DNA from: Zoogloea sp.
Lineage (GTDB): Bacteria; Pseudomonadota; Gammaproteobacteria; Burkholderiales; Rhodocyclaceae
Assembly (NCBI RefSeq): GCF_023150065.1
Contig: NZ_JAKLLN010000007.1
Span: 143,410-207,409 of the forward strand
Length of the DNA stretch: 64,000 bases
Direction of reading: 5' to 3'
The notes below the pieces were generated by a model that worked only from the letters and a program-made list of their open reading frames with translations, made no database searches and had not been told where the DNA came from. This document shows, piece after piece, positions 1-11,344 of the stretch. Numbering within the stretch: the stretch's first letter is position 1; the number at the start of each line of letters is the position of its first letter. The position numbers and the translations under genes are program-made.

Positions 1-69
1 TGGTAGACGCGCTAGTTTCAGGTACTAGTGCCGCGAGGCGTGGAGGTTCGAGTCCTCTTCTGGGCACCA
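1..69 (+). tRNA. tRNA-Leu(CAG), 5' end cut by window edge
   Basis: The 69 bases match positions 220-288 of the complete tRNA-Leu downstream without a difference. The anticodon loop TTCAGGT gives anticodon CAG (reads CUG), and the 3' CCA is encoded. The first ~16 bases (acceptor strand and start of the D arm) lie outside the window. Confidence 0.95.
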
Positions 70-82
70 AGACACATCAGAA

Positions 83-116
83 TGGCCGGTCACTCACGAC
101 CGGCCATTTTGTTTTT
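83..116 (+). terminator. Rho-independent terminator of first tRNA-Leu
   Basis: A perfect stem (TGGCCGGTC / GACCGGCCA) with a 6-base loop is followed by TTTTGTTTTT. It sits 14 bases after the tRNA CCA end, so each tRNA copy has its own terminator. Confidence 0.85.
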
Positions 117-163
117 CAGCTCCCGGCAATTCTGGCCTCAAAACCATCTTCTTAAAATATCTC

Positions 164-191
164 TTGCCATCTAGCGAATAGCATCTATAAT
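164..191 (+). promoter_or_regulatory. Sigma-70 promoter of second tRNA-Leu
   Basis: TTGCCA (-35, 5 of 6) lies 16 bases before a perfect TATAAT (-10 at 186-191). The tRNA begins 12 bases after the -10, so the primary transcript would have a 5' leader of only a few bases. The second copy can therefore be transcribed independently of the first. Confidence 0.75.
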
Positions 192-203
192 GGCGCCTTC
201 GTT

Positions 204-288
204 GCCCAGATGGCGAAATTGGTAGACGCGCTAGTTTCAGGTACTAGTGCCGCGAGGCGTGGAGGTTCGAGTCCTCTTCTGGGCACCA
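204..288 (+). tRNA. tRNA-Leu(CAG)
   Basis: An 85-nt class II tRNA. The acceptor stem GCCCAGA pairs with TCTGGGC and the CCA tail is encoded. The anticodon stem CTAGT/ACTAG encloses loop TTCAGGT, anticodon CAG. A long variable arm and the T loop GTTCGAGTC are present. It decodes CUG, the major leucine codon in GC-rich genomes. Confidence 0.98.
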
Positions 289-300
289 AGACACATCGGA

Positions 301-333
301 AAGGCCGGTCATTTGACCGGCCTTTTTGTTTTT
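301..333 (+). terminator. Rho-independent terminator of second tRNA-Leu
   Basis: The stem AAGGCCGGTC / GACCGGCCTT with loop ATTT is followed by TTTGTTTTT. It lies 12 bases after the tRNA. Confidence 0.9.
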
Positions 334-395
334 CCTGCCGCTTGTTCCACGTCAGCGGCAATCCCTCTGCTTCGCCCCTTCGGCAGTTCTGTCGT

Positions 396-449
396 AGAAA
401 AGCACAAAGCCCCGGATGCCGGCGTGATGTCCGCCTGCACCCGGGGCTT
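396..449 (-). terminator. Terminator at the end of the purA transcript
   Basis: On the minus strand a 9-bp stem AAGCCCCGG / CCGGGGCTT (441-449 with 407-415) closes a 25-base loop that has its own small GGCG/CGCC stem. It is followed by TGTGCTTTTC. It lies 15 bases past the purA stop and would end the long hfq-to-purA transcript. Confidence 0.7.
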
Positions 450-464
450 CGACAGAAACTAGAC

Positions 465-2938
<2,474 letters not shown>

Positions 2939-2950
2939 GGGTAGAGCGCC

Positions 2951-3136
2951 TCAGGAAAAGACAATCAGAATGGCGAGGCCGAGAACCATCGAACCCAGAC
3001 CGACAAAACGGATTTGCCCGTCCGCCAGACGGATAAGGCGGGCAAAAGTCTCCCGCCACGTGGCGGGAGCAACAAAAGGAATAATGCCTTCCAGCACCAG
3101 CATCAGTGCAAAAGCGATGATCAGGGTACGCCCCAT
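2951..3136 (-). CDS. YjeT-like small inner-membrane protein (DUF2065)
   Basis: A 61-aa protein with two hydrophobic segments (residues ~5-24 and ~43-60), separated by a short loop with the conserved TWRETFARL. This is the pattern of the DUF2065/YjeT family, which almost always sits beside hflKC. The start codon overlaps the hflC stop by one base (TAATG), so translation is coupled. Its function is unknown. Confidence 0.85.
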   Translation of the reverse strand: MGRTLIIAFALMLVLEGIIPFVAPATWRETFARLIRLADGQIRFVGLGSMVLGLAILIVFS

Positions 3137-4041
3137 TACTTCCCGCTCTTGCCCGAATCAGAACCACCGGAGCGACTGCCGGAGCCTTTCAGGTACTTGA
3201 AGAACTCGGAGTTCGGCTCGACGACCATCACGTCAGACTTGCTCTTGAAGCTGCTGCGGTAGGCCTCAAGACTGCGGTAGAACGCGTAGAACTCGGGGCT
3301 TTGACCAAAGGCCTGGGCATAGATGGCCGAGGCCTTGGCATCCCCTTCACCCTTGACCATCTGGGCAGTCCGGTAAGCCTCGGCAATGATCACTTCGCGC
3401 TGCTTGTCGGCATCTGCCTTGATCTTCTCGGCCTCTGCGCCCCCTTCGGAGCGCAACTCGTTGGCCACCCGCTTGCGCTCGGCCTCCATGCGGCGATACA
3501 CCGACTCGGAGACCTCCGCCGGCAGATCCACCCGCTTGAGGCGTACATCGACAATCTGGACACCGATCTTGCGGGAGTCCAGATCGGCCTTCACACGCAT
3601 GTCGTCCATGATCTTGTTCCGCTCACCGGACACAACATCATGCACGGTCCGCTTGCCGAACTCTTCACGCAGACCGGCATTCACCGTCTGTTCGAGACGC
3701 GTCCTCGCCCGGGCCTCATCACCACCGACGGAGATGTAATAGAGCTTCGGATCGACGATGCGCCATTTGACGAAGAGATCCACCAGCACGTTCTTCTTCT
3801 CGGACGTGATGAAGCGCTCGGGCTCCGTCGTATCGAGGGTGAGGATGCGGCTGTCGAAATAGCGCACATTCTGGATCAGCGGGATCTTCATGTGCAGACC
3901 GGGCTCACTGATCTGCTCCTTGACCTCACCCAACTGGAAGACCAGGGCATGTTGACGCTGATCCACGGTAAACAGGGACATGGACAGCACGGCGACAACG
4001 AACAGCCCGACGCCGACAAAAAGTGACAGGCGCTCTCTCAT
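3136..4041 (-). CDS. hflC: FtsH modulator HflC
   Basis: HflC is an SPFH/band-7 protein. It forms with HflK a large periplasmic-facing assembly around the FtsH protease and limits its attack on membrane proteins. The 301-aa protein has one N-terminal membrane anchor (residues ~6-24), the SPFH domain starting at VDQRQHALVFQLGEV, and an alanine-rich helical region with the repeated RxAxxxxAEGxA pattern. I chose the ATG at 4041, which overlaps the hflK stop (TGATG), over a TTG one codon upstream. Confidence 0.95.
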   Translation of the reverse strand: MRERLSLFVGVGLFVVAVLSMSLFTVDQRQHALVFQLGEVKEQISEPGLHMKIPLIQNVRYFDSRILTLDTTEPERFITSEKKNVLVDLFVKWRIVDPKLYYISVGGDEARARTRLEQTVNAGLREEFGKRTVHDVVSGERNKIMDDMRVKADLDSRKIGVQIVDVRLKRVDLPAEVSESVYRRMEAERKRVANELRSEGGAEAEKIKADADKQREVIIAEAYRTAQMVKGEGDAKASAIYAQAFGQSPEFYAFYRSLEAYRSSFKSKSDVMVVEPNSEFFKYLKGSGSRSGGSDSGKSGK

Positions 4042-5309
4042 CAACGTTCTCCCCGATCGCGATTGCGTGTGGCTTCCCGGGTTCTGGCCTCACCCGACAG
4101 GGCATCCGCACGCGGCGGTGTAATGGTGCTCTCGACCACCGGCGCAGTGGCCGGGCGGGCCGTCTGGGCCGGATCGGCCGCCACTGCGGTACCTGCAGCC
4201 GCCGTGGCCTGCATCAGCTTGTCGAGGGGGAGATAGAGCAGGTTGCCACTGCCCTTCGCATCTACCATGATCTTCGAGGTACTGGACAAAACCTGCTGCA
4301 TGGTGTCGATATACATGCGCTGCCGGGTCACTTCCGGCGCCTTGGCGTATTCCGTCAGGATCTGCTTGAAGCGCGACGCATCACCCTCGGCCTGCGCCAC
4401 CACCCTGCCCTTGTAGGCATCGGCTTCCTCGAGCAGACGCGAGGCCGCACCCCTGGCGCGGGGAATGACATCGTTCGCGTAAGCCTGGCCTTCGTTCTTC
4501 TGGCGTTCACGATCCTGACCGGCCTTCACGGCATCATCGAACGCCGCCTGGACCTGCTCGGGAGGCTGGGCGTTCTGCATCGTCACCTTGCTCACCTGGA
4601 TACCCGTCGCGTAGCGATCAAGAATCTCCTGGGTCAACTTCTGGGCATTTGCAGCCACCTGCTCGCGCCCTTCGTACAGAACGAAGTCCATCTTGCTCTT
4701 GCCCACGATCTCGCGCACGGCAGTTTCCGCCGCCTGGATCACAGAATCGTCGGCACCGCGGTTGTTGAACAGGTAATGCTGCGGATCCTTGAGGATGTAC
4801 TGCACCGCAAACTGGATGTTCACAATGTTCTCGTCGTCGGTGAGCATCAGGGCTTCCTTGAGCACCTTGTTGCGCTCGGAGCCCCGATAACCGATCTCCA
4901 CCGTCCGCACACCGGTCAGATTCACCAGCTCGTGGGTCTGGAAGGGATAAGGCAGGCGCCAGCGCAGGCCCGGCTCGGTCGCCTCCTGGAAACGGCCGAA
5001 CTGCAGGACGATACCCCGCTGGCTTGCGTCCACGATGTAGAAGCCACTGGCCAGCCAGACCACGGCACCAAAGGCTGCAATCAACCCGATCCCGCCGCCA
5101 AACTGGCGAAAATTGAACTCGGGCAGACGGTTGCCACCGTCACCTCCGCCCGAACCACCGCTGCGCCCGGGCTCGCGGCCGAACATGCCTGACAGGCGAC
5201 GATTGAAATCGCGCCACAACTCTTCTAGGTCAGGGGGCCCCTGATTGTCTCCGCCGCCGCGATTGTCGCCGCCACCACGGTTGCCCCATTTGGGATCATT
5301 GAGGGACAT
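4041..5309 (-). CDS. hflK: FtsH modulator HflK
   Basis: HflK is the partner of HflC in the FtsH holoenzyme. The protein begins SLNDPKWGN, a conserved N-terminus. A glycine/asparagine-rich cytoplasmic stretch with the near-repeat RGGGDN follows, then a second Gly/Ser-rich patch, one membrane helix (~residues 75-95) and the SPFH domain (from DASQRGIVLQFGRF). The C-terminal tail is rich in alanine, threonine and proline. A GTG six codons upstream (5327) is also open, but the conserved N-terminus favours the ATG at 5309. It shares one base with hflC. Confidence 0.95.
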   Translation of the reverse strand: MSLNDPKWGNRGGGDNRGGGDNQGPPDLEELWRDFNRRLSGMFGREPGRSGGSGGGDGGNRLPEFNFRQFGGGIGLIAAFGAVVWLASGFYIVDASQRGIVLQFGRFQEATEPGLRWRLPYPFQTHELVNLTGVRTVEIGYRGSERNKVLKEALMLTDDENIVNIQFAVQYILKDPQHYLFNNRGADDSVIQAAETAVREIVGKSKMDFVLYEGREQVAANAQKLTQEILDRYATGIQVSKVTMQNAQPPEQVQAAFDDAVKAGQDRERQKNEGQAYANDVIPRARGAASRLLEEADAYKGRVVAQAEGDASRFKQILTEYAKAPEVTRQRMYIDTMQQVLSSTSKIMVDAKGSGNLLYLPLDKLMQATAAAGTAVAADPAQTARPATAPVVESTITPPRADALSGEARTREATRNRDRGER

Positions 5310-5367
5310 GAGAATGCCTGAGATCACGGTAAGTATCCGCTCCGGGAAGTGGGGTAACTGGAACGGG

Positions 5368-6504
5368 TCAGTATGACTCGTCCCGGGATTCCGAGATGGC
5401 TGCCAGCGAAGCCTTGTGTTTCAGCGCCACATCAGCAAGGACCTGACGCAGCAATACGAGCCCTTCGCCCGACCTGGCGCTGAGCAAAACGCGCGAGATG
5501 TTACCACAAGCGTCCTGCTGCACTTCCGCACTGGCCATGCTCGCATCGATCTTGTTCCAGACCTGAATCTGGGGGAGCATTCCGGCCCCGATCTCTTCGA
5601 GCACGCCATTGACAGCCGCAATCTGCCCTTCCCTGTCGTCACTGGATGAGTCGACGACATGCAGCAATAAATCGGCTGACACCGTCTCCTCAAGCGTCGC
5701 ATGAAAGGCTGCGACCAGGGAGTGAGGCAGATCTCGAATGAATCCGACCGTATCGGAGAGGACGATGTTCCCGGCCTCACCGAGAAAAAGACGGCGGGAA
5801 GTCGTATCCAGCGTGGCGAACAGCTGATCGGCCGCGTAGGCGCCGGCCTTGGTCAAGGCATTGAAGAGCGTCGATTTGCCCGCATTGGTATATCCCACCA
5901 GGGACACACTGAGCACGTCCCGCCGCTCCCGGGAACGCCTGCGCACGGCGCGCTGACGCTCGAGCACGGTGAGGCGGGCCTTCAGCATCTTGACGCGCTC
6001 GCCCAAAAGCCGGCGGTCAGTCTCGAGCTGCTTCTCGCCCGGCCCGCGCAGGCCGATACCCCCCTTTTGCCGCTCCAGGTGGGTCCAGCCTCTCACCAGA
6101 CGGGTGGAAAGGTGTTGCAGCTGGGCCAGCTCGACCTGCAGCTTGCCCTCGTGGCTCTTGGCCCGAAGGGCGAAGATGTCGAGAATCAGGGCTGATCTGT
6201 CCACCACCCGGCAATTGAGCTTGCGTTCAAGATTGCGCTGCTGGGCGGCGGTGATGTCGTGATTGAAGATGACCAGGTCCGCGTCATTCATCTGGGCGAC
6301 CTGGCCAATCTCCTCGGCCTTGCCTTTACCGACGTAAAGGGCCGGATCGGGCGCCTGGCGGCGGCCCTGGACGACACCCACCACGCTGGCCCCCGCGCTG
6401 CTGGCCAGGAGGCCGACTTCGGCAAGGCGCTCGTCGATGCCACCCTGCCCGAAATCGACCTGCACCAGAACGGCGCGGTTCCCCGCGGAGGGACGCTCAA
6501 ACAC
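5368..6504 (-). CDS. hflX: Ribosome-splitting GTPase HflX
   Basis: HflX splits 70S ribosomes, notably after heat stress. The 378-aa protein has the N-terminal HflX domain (with NHDITAAQQRNLE), the glycine-rich GGIGLRGPGEKQLETDRR signature, and a G domain with P-loop GYTNAGKST, switch DTVGF and NKID. It is shorter at the C-terminus than the E. coli protein. It starts with GTG, preceded by AAGGGGG. It follows hfq by 48 bases, as in the classic hfq-hflX-hflKC order. Confidence 0.96.
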   Translation of the reverse strand: MFERPSAGNRAVLVQVDFGQGGIDERLAEVGLLASSAGASVVGVVQGRRQAPDPALYVGKGKAEEIGQVAQMNDADLVIFNHDITAAQQRNLERKLNCRVVDRSALILDIFALRAKSHEGKLQVELAQLQHLSTRLVRGWTHLERQKGGIGLRGPGEKQLETDRRLLGERVKMLKARLTVLERQRAVRRRSRERRDVLSVSLVGYTNAGKSTLFNALTKAGAYAADQLFATLDTTSRRLFLGEAGNIVLSDTVGFIRDLPHSLVAAFHATLEETVSADLLLHVVDSSSDDREGQIAAVNGVLEEIGAGMLPQIQVWNKIDASMASAEVQQDACGNISRVLLSARSGEGLVLLRQVLADVALKHKASLAAISESRDESY

Positions 6505-6552
6505 GCGTCAGCCCCCTTGATCTGAAGCCGGCAAGCGGCCCTTGGAGGGGAC

Positions 6553-6795
6553 TCAGCTTGCTGCCTCGTTCTGTTCCTGCTGGATATTGACCGGCCGAGC
6601 GGGGACGACGGTCGAAATGGCGTGCTTGTAAACCATTTGGGTCACCGTGTTCTTCAGCAGAACAACGTACTGGTCGAAGGATTCGACCTGACCTTGCAAC
6701 TTGATGCCGTTCACGAGGTAAATGGAAACCGGCACGTGCTCGCGCCGCAACGCGTTGAGGAACGGATCTTGTAAGAGTTGCCCCTTGTTGCTCAT
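6553..6795 (-). CDS. hfq: RNA chaperone Hfq
   Basis: Hfq is a hexameric Sm-like protein that stabilises small RNAs and promotes their pairing with mRNAs. The 80-aa protein is nearly all Sm core: Sm1 includes [16 protein letters not shown], and Sm2 contains the YKHA motif. The C-terminal tail is short (~14 residues), typical of betaproteobacteria. It heads a transcript with hflX, hflK, hflC, yjeT, hisZ and purA. A candidate Hfq-class client RNA lies at 16033-16143 in this same window. Confidence 0.99.
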   Translation of the reverse strand: MSNKGQLLQDPFLNALRREHVPVSIYLVNGIKLQGQVESFDQYVVLLKNTVTQMVYKHAISTVVPARPVNIQQEQNEAAS

Positions 6796-6826
6796 GGTAG
6801 AACCTCTATGGTTTTAGTTTGGAATA

Positions 6827-6856
6827 ATTATAGAGCCTTTTGCTGCACTGCCACAA
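6827..6856 (-). promoter_or_regulatory. Sigma-70 promoter of the hfq operon
   Basis: On the minus strand a perfect TATAAT (6827-6832) is preceded at 18 bases by TTGTGG (6851-6856). The -35 falls inside a small palindrome (CTGCCA-N5-TGGCAG, 6848-6864) that could be a binding site or a weak stem after der. The 100-base gap between der and hfq makes a new transcription start likely here. Confidence 0.6.
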
Positions 6857-6895
6857 AATGGCAGCAAGCCGCTCGATGGTGTGGAAAACGGTTCT

Positions 6896-8224
6896 TCAAT
6901 CCTTGTTGGCGTAAGGATTGTGGGACGACTTGAATTGTATCCGCAATGGCGTGCCCTGCAATTTGAACGCCTCCTGGAAGCTCCGCTCCAGGAACCGGAC
7001 ATATGACGGCGGCACATGATCGAGCGCACTGCCGTGAACGACAATCACCGGCGGGTTCATCCCACCCTGGTGGGCATAGCGCATCTTGGGGCGGAAGCCG
7101 CCGTGCCGCGGTGGCTGCTGGCGGGCGATCGTATCGAGAAGCAGACGGGTCAGCTTGGGCGTAGAAAGCTTGGTCATCGCCGCCTCATAGGCGCCGTCCA
7201 CAGCCTTCAACATGGGGACAATGCCCTGACCCTTCAAGGCCGAGACGTAAAGAAAGCGTGCAAAACCCAGGAAGGGCAGCTTGCGGGCAATATCTTCCTT
7301 GATGCGCTCACGACGATAGTCGTCCACGCTGTCCCATTTGTTCACGGCGACGACCAGCGCCCGGCCGGCTTCCACCGCAAAGCCCCCGATGTGGGCGTCC
7401 TGATCGGAGATCTCCTGGCTGGCATCAAGAACCAGGACAACGACATTGCACTGCTCGACCGCCTGCAGGGTCTTGATGACCGAGAATTTTTCGACCGCCT
7501 CGAAAACCTTGCCGCGCTTGCGCAGGCCGGCGGTATCGATGAGGGTGTAATGCCTGCCGTTGCGCTCGAAGGGCACCTCGATGGCGTCCCGCGTGGTTCC
7601 GGGCATGTCGAAGGCGATGACCCGCTCCTCGCCGATCAGGGTATTGACGAGGGTCGACTTACCCACATTCGGTCGTCCGACGATGGCCACGCGAGGGCCT
7701 TTCTCATCGGGGATATCGTCATCCTCATCCTCCGGGAAGGACTCCAGGATCAATTCCATCAGGGAATTGACGTTGTCACCGTGGGCAGAGGAAATGCACA
7801 GCGGATCACCAATCCCCAGGGCATGGAACTCGGCCGACACCATCGCCCGGTTCATGCCTTCGGCCTTGTTCACCACCAGAAAGGTTGGGCGACCGGCACG
7901 GCGCAGACGGCTGGCGATCTGCTCGTCGTGGGGGGTCAGCCCGGAACGGGCATCGACCATGAAGACCAGCGCATCGGCTTCGGCAATGGCCTGCTCCGCC
8001 TGCTTGGCCATTTCATGAACGATGCCATCCTTCGCGACAGGGTCGAAACCCGCCGTATCGACCACCAGGAATTCCCGTTCGAGCGCCCGCCCCATGCCGT
8101 AGCGACGATCCCGGGTCAGACCGGGAAAATCGGCAACCAGGGCATCACGCGTCTTGGTGAGGCGATTGAAGAGGGTCGATTTGCCCACATTGGGGCGTCC
8201 AACCAGGACCAGGGTGGGTTTCAC
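6896..8224 (-). CDS. der: Ribosome assembly GTPase Der (EngA)
   Basis: Der is an essential GTPase with two G domains in tandem that acts in 50S subunit maturation. Both domains are visible in the 442-aa protein: GRPNVGKST at residues ~9-17 and again near residue 184, each with DTAG and a VNK(A/W) motif. The KH-like C-terminal domain ends in [11 protein letters not shown]. An acidic linker ([12 protein letters not shown]) separates the G domains. It is preceded by bamB, the usual neighbour. Confidence 0.98.
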   Translation of the reverse strand: MKPTLVLVGRPNVGKSTLFNRLTKTRDALVADFPGLTRDRRYGMGRALEREFLVVDTAGFDPVAKDGIVHEMAKQAEQAIAEADALVFMVDARSGLTPHDEQIASRLRRAGRPTFLVVNKAEGMNRAMVSAEFHALGIGDPLCISSAHGDNVNSLMELILESFPEDEDDDIPDEKGPRVAIVGRPNVGKSTLVNTLIGEERVIAFDMPGTTRDAIEVPFERNGRHYTLIDTAGLRKRGKVFEAVEKFSVIKTLQAVEQCNVVVLVLDASQEISDQDAHIGGFAVEAGRALVVAVNKWDSVDDYRRERIKEDIARKLPFLGFARFLYVSALKGQGIVPMLKAVDGAYEAAMTKLSTPKLTRLLLDTIARQQPPRHGGFRPKMRYAHQGGMNPPVIVVHGSALDHVPPSYVRFLERSFQEAFKLQGTPLRIQFKSSHNPYANKD

Positions 8225-8239
8225 GCGTCGGCGACTCCG

Positions 8240-9376
8240 TTATTGAACGCCAAGGGCGTAAACACTTCCGTCCTGCGTCTGCACGACGATTCCGCCGCCA
8301 GTACGCTGGATATCTGCAAGGATCGGGCTGGAATCCGTGCGCTGCCGCCCGACGAGGCCACCATCATCCTTGCGAAGGATATGCACATAGCCCTCGACGT
8401 CACCCACGACGACGTAGTCGCCGACAACCCGAGGACGTCCCACACCACGACCGGCCAGCTGATCCTGCTTCCAGGCGCTCGCACCGGTGGACAGGTCGAG
8501 GGCATGCACCGCCCCCTTTTCGTCGGTGACGAAGACCTGGCGGCCATCCTGATCGAGCCCCCTGGAACTGGACATGTCCCGCGTCCACAAGGTGGAACCA
8601 TTGGCCAGATCAAAGCAGGCGATCCGCCCCTGGTAGGCCACGGCACAAGCCGCACGGGTACCCAGCACCGGAAGACTGGTGATGTCGGCGATCCGCTCGA
8701 GCTCGGTGGCACCGCGTGGAACGGCAACCGCGCCTTCCCACATCAGGCTGCCATTGACGGCACTGACGGCCACCAGCTTTCCGCCGGGAAAGCCGGCAAA
8801 GACCGCGTTGCCTTCGAGCACCACCCCGGCCGCATTGCGCAGGGAAAGGGCCGGCAAGGCGCGCTGATAGACCCAGCGCTGCTTGCCGTCGGCCGGATCA
8901 AGACCAAAAAGGCGGCTGTCGGCACTGCGCACGACCACCATGCCATCCGACAGCACGGGGGCGGCGAGAATCTCCGCATTGACCCGCACACGCCATTTGA
9001 TCTTGCCCGACTCCGCATCCAGGGCAATGACCTCACCCTTGGGCGACCCCACCACCACGAGCTGGGCATTGCTGCCGACGCCGCCTGAGATCGGCGTATC
9101 GACGGAGGTCTTCCAGACGCTACGCCCGGCCTGAAGACGGACGACAGTGCCGTCCGCCGCTGCGGCAAAAACCGAATCCCCGGAGACAGCGGGCTGGAAC
9201 ACGAAGCGCCCTGCTCCACCGACACGCCCCTTCCAGGTTTCTGTCGCATTCAGCGAACTGGTGAGCGGCTTGAGCGCCGGGATCTTGGAATTCGACGAGG
9301 CGAACGGATTCAGGGACGAGCAGGCCCCGAGCGTCAGGGCTCCCGCCACGACCAAGGCCAGACGGCGCGTCCTCAT
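8240..9376 (-). CDS. bamB: Outer-membrane assembly lipoprotein BamB
   Basis: BamB is part of the BAM machine that inserts beta-barrel proteins into the outer membrane. The 378-aa protein has a lipoprotein signal peptide ending in the lipobox LGAC, then an eight-bladed PQQ-like propeller with repeated (A/V)LDxxxGxxxW patterns. Its start overlaps the yfgM stop by four bases (ATGA). It is 15 bases from der. Confidence 0.96.
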   Translation of the reverse strand: MRTRRLALVVAGALTLGACSSLNPFASSNSKIPALKPLTSSLNATETWKGRVGGAGRFVFQPAVSGDSVFAAAADGTVVRLQAGRSVWKTSVDTPISGGVGSNAQLVVVGSPKGEVIALDAESGKIKWRVRVNAEILAAPVLSDGMVVVRSADSRLFGLDPADGKQRWVYQRALPALSLRNAAGVVLEGNAVFAGFPGGKLVAVSAVNGSLMWEGAVAVPRGATELERIADITSLPVLGTRAACAVAYQGRIACFDLANGSTLWTRDMSSSRGLDQDGRQVFVTDEKGAVHALDLSTGASAWKQDQLAGRGVGRPRVVGDYVVVGDVEGYVHILRKDDGGLVGRQRTDSSPILADIQRTGGGIVVQTQDGSVYALGVQ

Positions 9377-10026
9377 TGGGCACCCCCGACAGCATCCAGC
9401 TTGGCCTGGGCGATTTCACGCAGGGCCGACGCCTCCTGCTTCACGGCGGCACTCAACGCATCGACGGCGGCTTGATAGGCAGCCCGCGCTTCCGCCGGCT
9501 TGCCCTGGGCCACCAAGATGTCCCCCTTCAGATCGGCGAAGCGGGCTGCCAGATCGGCATCGGCGGGAGCCTGAAGCTGTGCGAGCGCCTCGTCATAGGC
9601 CTTCTCATCCAGCAGCACAGTGGCCAGACGCAGGCGCGCCAAGCTGCGCAGGGCTGGATCATTGGCCTTCTCCGCCGCCCAGGCGAGGGGCACGCGGGCA
9701 TTCTTCAGATCACCGGCCTCCGTCTGCACCTTTGCAGACAGCAGGGCCGCGAGATCGGCGTAGGGCGTGCCGCTGTACTTCTCGATGATGGCTCCGGCGG
9801 CTTCCCGCGCCTTCTGGGCATTGCGTTCGCCGGCGGCCTCCTGCACCGCGGCATAGAGGGCCGACGCCTCGGCGCCCTGCTTGCCCTTGTGCCAGTTCCA
9901 TCCCTGCCAGCCGACAGAAGCCAGGGCAGCCACCACCGCAACCACAGTCACTGCACTGCCATAGCTTTCCCACCAACCCTTGATCTGGGAAATCTGTTCC
10001 TGTTCTTCGAGGTCAAATGCTGCCAT
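9373..10026 (-). CDS. Periplasmic chaperone-like TPR protein YfgM
   Basis: The 217-aa protein has a cytoplasmic N-terminus ([20 protein letters not shown]), one membrane helix (~residues 24-42) and a periplasmic alanine-rich TPR region. This is the YfgM/ancillary SecYEG translocon factor architecture. I chose the ATG at 10026 because it begins the conserved [11 protein letters not shown] block. The frame is open further upstream, but that part lies inside hisS and has no similarity pattern. It overlaps hisS by 14 bases and bamB by four, so the three are one operon. Confidence 0.9.
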   Translation of the reverse strand: MAAFDLEEQEQISQIKGWWESYGSAVTVVAVVAALASVGWQGWNWHKGKQGAEASALYAAVQEAAGERNAQKAREAAGAIIEKYSGTPYADLAALLSAKVQTEAGDLKNARVPLAWAAEKANDPALRSLARLRLATVLLDEKAYDEALAQLQAPADADLAARFADLKGDILVAQGKPAEARAAYQAAVDALSAAVKQEASALREIAQAKLDAVGGAQ

Positions 10027-11308
10027 CGTCTTCTTCCGATTCGAGTAGGCGATCCGCCAGGGTTTCGGGGAGGGCGTCCATCGGGACGCGAATCTGTTCG
10101 CTGCCGTCACGCAGGGGCTTGAGGCTGACCTCTCCGGCTGCCGCCTCATCGTCGCCGATGACCACGGCAAAGGGCGCACCGGAGGCATCAGCCCGCTTCA
10201 TCTGGGACTTGAAACCGCCACCACCGCAGTGCAGGGTCACGGCAAAACCGGTACCGCGCAAGGCTTCTGCCACACGGAAGGCCGCCCGCTGGGCAGCCTC
10301 ACCCGCGTGGACCACGTAGACATCCGGTACAACGCGCTCAGCCTCGCCACCGCATTCCTGCCACAGGGCAAGCAGCCGCTCCACGCCCATGGCAAAGCCG
10401 GCTGCCGGCGCAGGCTTGCCGCCAAGCTGGGCCACCAGTCCATCGTAGCGGCCACCGGCGCAGATCGTGCCCTGGGCACCCAGGCGGGTCGTAACCCACT
10501 CGAAGACCGTGCGGTTGTAGTAGTCGAGGCCTCGTACCAGGCGATGATTGATCCGGTACGGCAGCCCGGCATCCTTGAGCAGGGTCTGCACCCCTTCAAA
10601 GTGCTTCAGGGACTCCTCGCCCAGAAAATCCGCAAGTCGCGGCGCCGCTTCAACAATGCCCTGCAGATCCGGGTTCTTGGTATCCAGGATACGCAGGGGG
10701 TTCGAATACAGACGGCGCTGACCATCCTCGTCGAGACGATCCTTGTGCTGCTCGAGATAGGTGATCAGTGCTGCCCGGTGCGCCGCACGCTCTTCGCTGC
10801 TGCCCAGGGAGTTGATCTCCAGGCGCACGTCATCGAGGCCCAGATCGTCCCACAGGCGGGCACACATCAGGATGTGCTCGGCATCGATATCCGGGCCGTC
10901 ATACCCCAGGGCCTCCACGCCCACCTGATGGAACTGGCGATAGCGCCCTTTCTGCGGACGCTCGTGGCGGAACATGGGGCCGTGGTAGTACAGCCGGCGA
11001 GGGTTGCCGAAAAGCAGATTGTGCTGGATGGCGGCCCGCACGCAGGACGCGGTGCCCTCGGGGCGCAGGGTCAGGTGCTCGCCGTTGAGGGCGTCCTCGA
11101 AGGAATACATCTCCTTCTCGACGATGTCGGTCACCTCACCGATGGCACGCTTGAACAGCGGTGTCGGCTCGACGATGGGCATGCGGATGGGGCGGTAACC
11201 GTAGCTGTGCAGCCAGTTGCGGACGATGTCCTCGAACTGCTCCCACACTTCGGCGTCGTCGGGCAGGATGTCGTTCATCCCGCGCACGGCCTGGAGGACT
11301 TTGCTCAT
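10013..11308 (-). CDS. hisS: Histidyl-tRNA synthetase
   Basis: HisS is a class II aminoacyl-tRNA synthetase that charges tRNA-His. The 431-aa protein carries motif 2 ([23 protein letters not shown]), the histidine-specific [15 protein letters not shown], and motif 3 ([10 protein letters not shown]). The C-terminal anticodon-binding domain covers residues ~330-425. It lies between ispG and yfgM, the standard order in gamma- and betaproteobacteria. Confidence 0.98.
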   Translation of the reverse strand: MSKVLQAVRGMNDILPDDAEVWEQFEDIVRNWLHSYGYRPIRMPIVEPTPLFKRAIGEVTDIVEKEMYSFEDALNGEHLTLRPEGTASCVRAAIQHNLLFGNPRRLYYHGPMFRHERPQKGRYRQFHQVGVEALGYDGPDIDAEHILMCARLWDDLGLDDVRLEINSLGSSEERAAHRAALITYLEQHKDRLDEDGQRRLYSNPLRILDTKNPDLQGIVEAAPRLADFLGEESLKHFEGVQTLLKDAGLPYRINHRLVRGLDYYNRTVFEWVTTRLGAQGTICAGGRYDGLVAQLGGKPAPAAGFAMGVERLLALWQECGGEAERVVPDVYVVHAGEAAQRAAFRVAEALRGTGFAVTLHCGGGGFKSQMKRADASGAPFAVVIGDDEAAAGEVSLKPLRDGSEQIRVPMDALPETLADRLLESEEDDGSI

Positions 11309-11344
11309 GATTTATTGTGTTCTTCGTGGGGGACACCCGGCCAC

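Larger units (their letters stand above)
1..333 (+). repeat. Tandem duplication of a tRNA-Leu/terminator unit
   Basis: Bases 1-78 are identical to 220-297, giving a repeat period of 219 bases. The following terminator is conserved in position but has diverged in its loop (ACTCAC versus ATTT). The spacer at 117-203 holds the promoter of the second copy. Further copies may lie left of the window. Confidence 0.9.

Noticed and set aside
7016-9088. Open frame of 690 codons on the plus strand
   Set aside because: It is antisense to der and bamB, which have strong family motifs; no motif is present in this frame.
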